Assembly (NCBI RefSeq): GCF_002205795.1 | Contig: NZ_NIUY01000002.1 | Span: 558,001-622,000 of the forward strand | Length of the DNA: 64,000 nucleotides | Direction: 5' to 3' | Source of the DNA: Chryseobacterium sp. VAUSW3 | Lineage (GTDB): Bacteria > Bacteroidota > Bacteroidia > Flavobacteriales > Weeksellaceae | In this document: piece after piece, positions 62,181 through 64,000 of the stretch | Layout: every line of letters starts with the position of its first letter | How positions within the stretch are numbered: position 1 is the stretch's first letter | Made by a program: the position numbers and the translations under genes | The notes under the pieces: model-generated | Told to the model about the DNA's origin: nothing | What the model saw: the letters and a program-made list of their open reading frames with translations, nothing else | Database searches by the model: none

Positions 62181-62867
62181 TTATGCCTTAATTTCAAAGA
62201 TTTCTCCCAACTTAGGCAATACCAACTCCACTCCTTTTTCTTCAAAAATTTTCAAAGCTTCGTCGTGATTTATCGCAATAGGCGGAAATGTATCGAAATG
62301 ACAACCGATTACTTTTTTGGTTTTTAAAAGCTCTGCAGCTGCAAAACTTGCTTTTCTTGCACACATGGTGTAATGTGAACCGATTGGTAAAACAGCCAAA
62401 TCAATATTTCCGAAAAGCTGTGGAAAGATTCCCATATCGGCCATTACGCCTGTATCACCCGCGAAATAGATGTTTTTTCCGGGAAATCTGAACATATAGC
62501 CACAAGGTTCACCGCCATAAGCTCCGTCTGGAAAACTCGACGTATGCGAAGCCGGAACCATAGAAATCTTCATATCATCAAAATTAGCTGAACCGCCAAA
62601 ATTAATGTCGATGGAATTTGGATGGTTAAAATAGCCACAGATTTCTGGCTGGGCGATGATTTGTGCTTCCGGATGATGATGTAAAACTTCTTTCACATCT
62701 GCGGTATGGTCTCCGTGTGCATGCGTAATCAACACATAATCAATTTTTTGTGCTGTAATATCAAATCCAGATTTTTCTTTCTGGAAATTATAAAATGGAT
62801 CGCTAAGAATATTTTTACCGTTATAATTGAACAAAAAGCAGTTTTGTCCGAGGAACTGAATTTTCAT
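62181..62867 (-). CDS. UPF0173 family metal-dependent hydrolase (metallo-beta-lactamase fold)
   Basis: A 228-aa MBL-fold hydrolase. Metal ligands: VLITHAHGDHTADVKE, PASHTSSFPDG, IYFAGDTGVMADM and, near the C-terminus, VIGCHFDTFPPI. This composition is the UPF0173 (YtkL-like) group with unknown substrate. Its stop codon directly abuts the ffs termination T run, so the two genes converge and share it. The menA gene is 12 bases upstream. Confidence 0.9.
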   Translation of the reverse strand: MKIQFLGQNCFLFNYNGKNILSDPFYNFQKEKSGFDITAQKIDYVLITHAHGDHTADVKEVLHHHPEAQIIAQPEICGYFNHPNSIDINFGGSANFDDMKISMVPASHTSSFPDGAYGGEPCGYMFRFPGKNIYFAGDTGVMADMGIFPQLFGNIDLAVLPIGSHYTMCARKASFAAAELLKTKKVIGCHFDTFPPIAINHDEALKIFEEKGVELVLPKLGEIFEIKA

Positions 62868-62879
62868 TTTTTTTTGATT

Positions 62880-63812
62880 TTAATTAAAATAGTTAAGTCC
62901 GAAAGCTACCAAAACACTCATGATGAGCGTAAAAATCCCTACCTGTTTAAGATATGGATCGAGTTCTTTTGGTTCTTTCGTCTGCATGATTTTTCTTCTA
63001 AGTGCCGTCATTGGAAATACGAGAATAAAAAAGATAAACGCGTAATAATTGCCCTGGGTATGCAGTCCGTTCATCATCATAAAAACCAACATCAGGATTA
63101 AAGGAAGCTGCAATAAAACGATTTCGTAAACCATTGCATATCTATAACCCATTCTCAGGGCCAGGGTTTTCTTTCCACTTAGTGCGTCGCTTTCGATATC
63201 GCGCATATTGTTGAGATTAAGGACTGCGGCGCTCATCATTCCGATAGCTGTTGCAGGTAAAAGCATGTCCCAGTGAAAAGTTTTTGTAAAAAGGAAGTAA
63301 CTTCCACAAACAGAAACCAAACCAAAGAATACGAACACGAAAATATCTCCCAATCCTAAATATCCATACGGTTTTTTACCAACTGTATACCCTATTGCAG
63401 CCAAAATACACGCTACGCCGAGTCCTACAAATGTGTAAAATTCATTCATCAGATTCTCTCTGAAAAACGCCAGATACAAAAGTGCAACTGTCGCAATTAA
63501 AGACAATGCAGCAAAAAGAATTACGGCATTCTTCATTTGGTTTTCTGTGATTTTTCCGGAAGCTACTGCCCTTTGTTCAGCCTCATTGATCCGGAGTTTA
63601 TCGGTTCCTTTAATTCCGTCGCCGTAATCATTAGCGAAGTTGGAAAGAATCTGATAAAGCAGCGTAACCAAAAGTGCCATTGCAAAAATCTGCCAATCCC
63701 AGGTTCCGCCGTTTTCAAATATTCTCCATCTTGCGATGAAAGAACCCATTATAATTCCGCTTATTGAAAGCGGCAAAGTGCGCAATCGTGCGGCTTGTAT
63801 CCAATCCATCAT
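62880..63812 (-). CDS. menA: 1,4-dihydroxy-2-naphthoate octaprenyltransferase
   Basis: Attaches the polyprenyl chain to DHNA in menaquinone synthesis; 310 aa, integral membrane with about eight helices. It is of the UbiA superfamily, with the first Asp-rich motif NFANDYGDGIKGTD and the second NLNNMRDIESDALSGKKTLA. The N-terminus ARLRTLPLSISGIIMGS is typical. menB follows on the upstream side in the same direction, which indicates a menaquinone operon. Confidence 0.95.
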   Translation of the reverse strand: MMDWIQAARLRTLPLSISGIIMGSFIARWRIFENGGTWDWQIFAMALLVTLLYQILSNFANDYGDGIKGTDKLRINEAEQRAVASGKITENQMKNAVILFAALSLIATVALLYLAFFRENLMNEFYTFVGLGVACILAAIGYTVGKKPYGYLGLGDIFVFVFFGLVSVCGSYFLFTKTFHWDMLLPATAIGMMSAAVLNLNNMRDIESDALSGKKTLALRMGYRYAMVYEIVLLQLPLILMLVFMMMNGLHTQGNYYAFIFFILVFPMTALRRKIMQTKEPKELDPYLKQVGIFTLIMSVLVAFGLNYFN

Positions 63813-63892
63813 AAATTTTCAGATTTTAAATTTTAAATTTTAAACTTTAGACAGTACAAATTTTCTGTCTAATCAATAATCTAAAAATCTAT

Positions 63893-64000
63893 TTAAGAAA
63901 TCCATTTATTTTCACCGAAATCGGGCTTTCTTTTTTCGAGGAATGCGTTTCGGCCTTCTTTGGCTTCTTCCGTCATGTAGGCAAGTCTGGTGGCTTCGCC
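63893..64000 (-). CDS. menB: 1,4-dihydroxy-2-naphthoyl-CoA synthase, partial (C-terminus only)
   Basis: Only the last 35 codons are in the window, reading [20 protein letters not shown] then [15 protein letters not shown] and TAA. The end [14 protein letters not shown] is the conserved C-terminus of MenB, an enoyl-CoA hydratase/isomerase relative that closes the naphthoate ring. Its closeness to menA supports the call. The rest lies beyond 64000. Confidence 0.85.
   Translation of the reverse strand, partial: GEATRLAYMTEEAKEGRNAFLEKRKPDFGENKWIS

Overview
The window is a chromosomal segment of a Bacteroidota bacterium, most likely a member of the Chryseobacterium/Kaistella clade (family Weeksellaceae). 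This is an inference from gene content: a short RpoD without region 1.1, a type IX secretion C-terminal sorting domain, a TonB receptor with a CarboxypepD-like N-terminus, flavobacterial families (DUF4294, DUF4199, DUF6157, DUF2807), a YtxJ-type bacillithiol protein, menaquinone genes, and repeated TAnnTTTG promoter boxes. The DNA is AT-rich and densely coding. No CRISPR array, rRNA, tRNA, transposase or integrase was seen.

Layout. 1-8 kb: partial S1/P1 nuclease, DUF4294 protein, M42 peptidase, rpe, ndk, rsgA, a small frameshifted gene, a DAHP synthase-chorismate mutase fusion, and dnaX, whose tau extension lies in another frame behind a ten-A run. 8-12.6 kb: accessory region with long non-coding stretches, a Crp/Fnr regulator, a probably extra peptide deformylase followed by an attC-like hairpin, and four poorly characterised membrane or secreted proteins. 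12.7-17.3 kb: a cyanophycin locus (cphA, divergent cphB, isoaspartyl peptidase). 17.4-31.9 kb: ppdK, fabH, corA, a membrane pyrophosphatase fused to an OmpA domain, soluble pyrophosphatase, a FemAB/GNAT-like protein, RadC, a LolD-type ATPase, and pyruvate dehydrogenase E2 and E1 alpha.

32-46.8 kb: PAP2-like protein, BlaI-type regulator, DUF4153 membrane protein, RRM protein, aldo/keto reductase, a T9SS-secreted beta-helix protein, rpoD, a Crp/YtxJ/DUF1569 cluster, pncA, an S41 peptidase, a TonB receptor and a fasciclin lipoprotein. 46.9-64 kb: hutU, two small acidic proteins, the ftsK-lolA-lptG envelope cluster, glutathione peroxidase, kdsB, an aminotransferase, a phosphohexomutase, a GIN-domain protein, a GT2 glycosyltransferase, DUF4199, the SRP RNA gene ffs, a UPF0173 hydrolase, menA and the 3' end of menB.

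The genes fit an aerobic heterotroph. Nitrogen can be stored as cyanophycin. Pyrophosphate is handled by three enzymes (PpdK, the ion-pumping HppA fusion, soluble Ppa). Envelope biogenesis is covered by LolA, LptG, KdsB and the LolD-like ATPase. The most unusual items are the attC-like element and its accessory region, the pyrophosphatase-OmpA fusion, the dnaX frameshift at A10, the near-leaderless promoter arrangement in front of several genes, and a 44-bp perfect repeat inside the E2 gene that could delete one lipoyl domain in frame.
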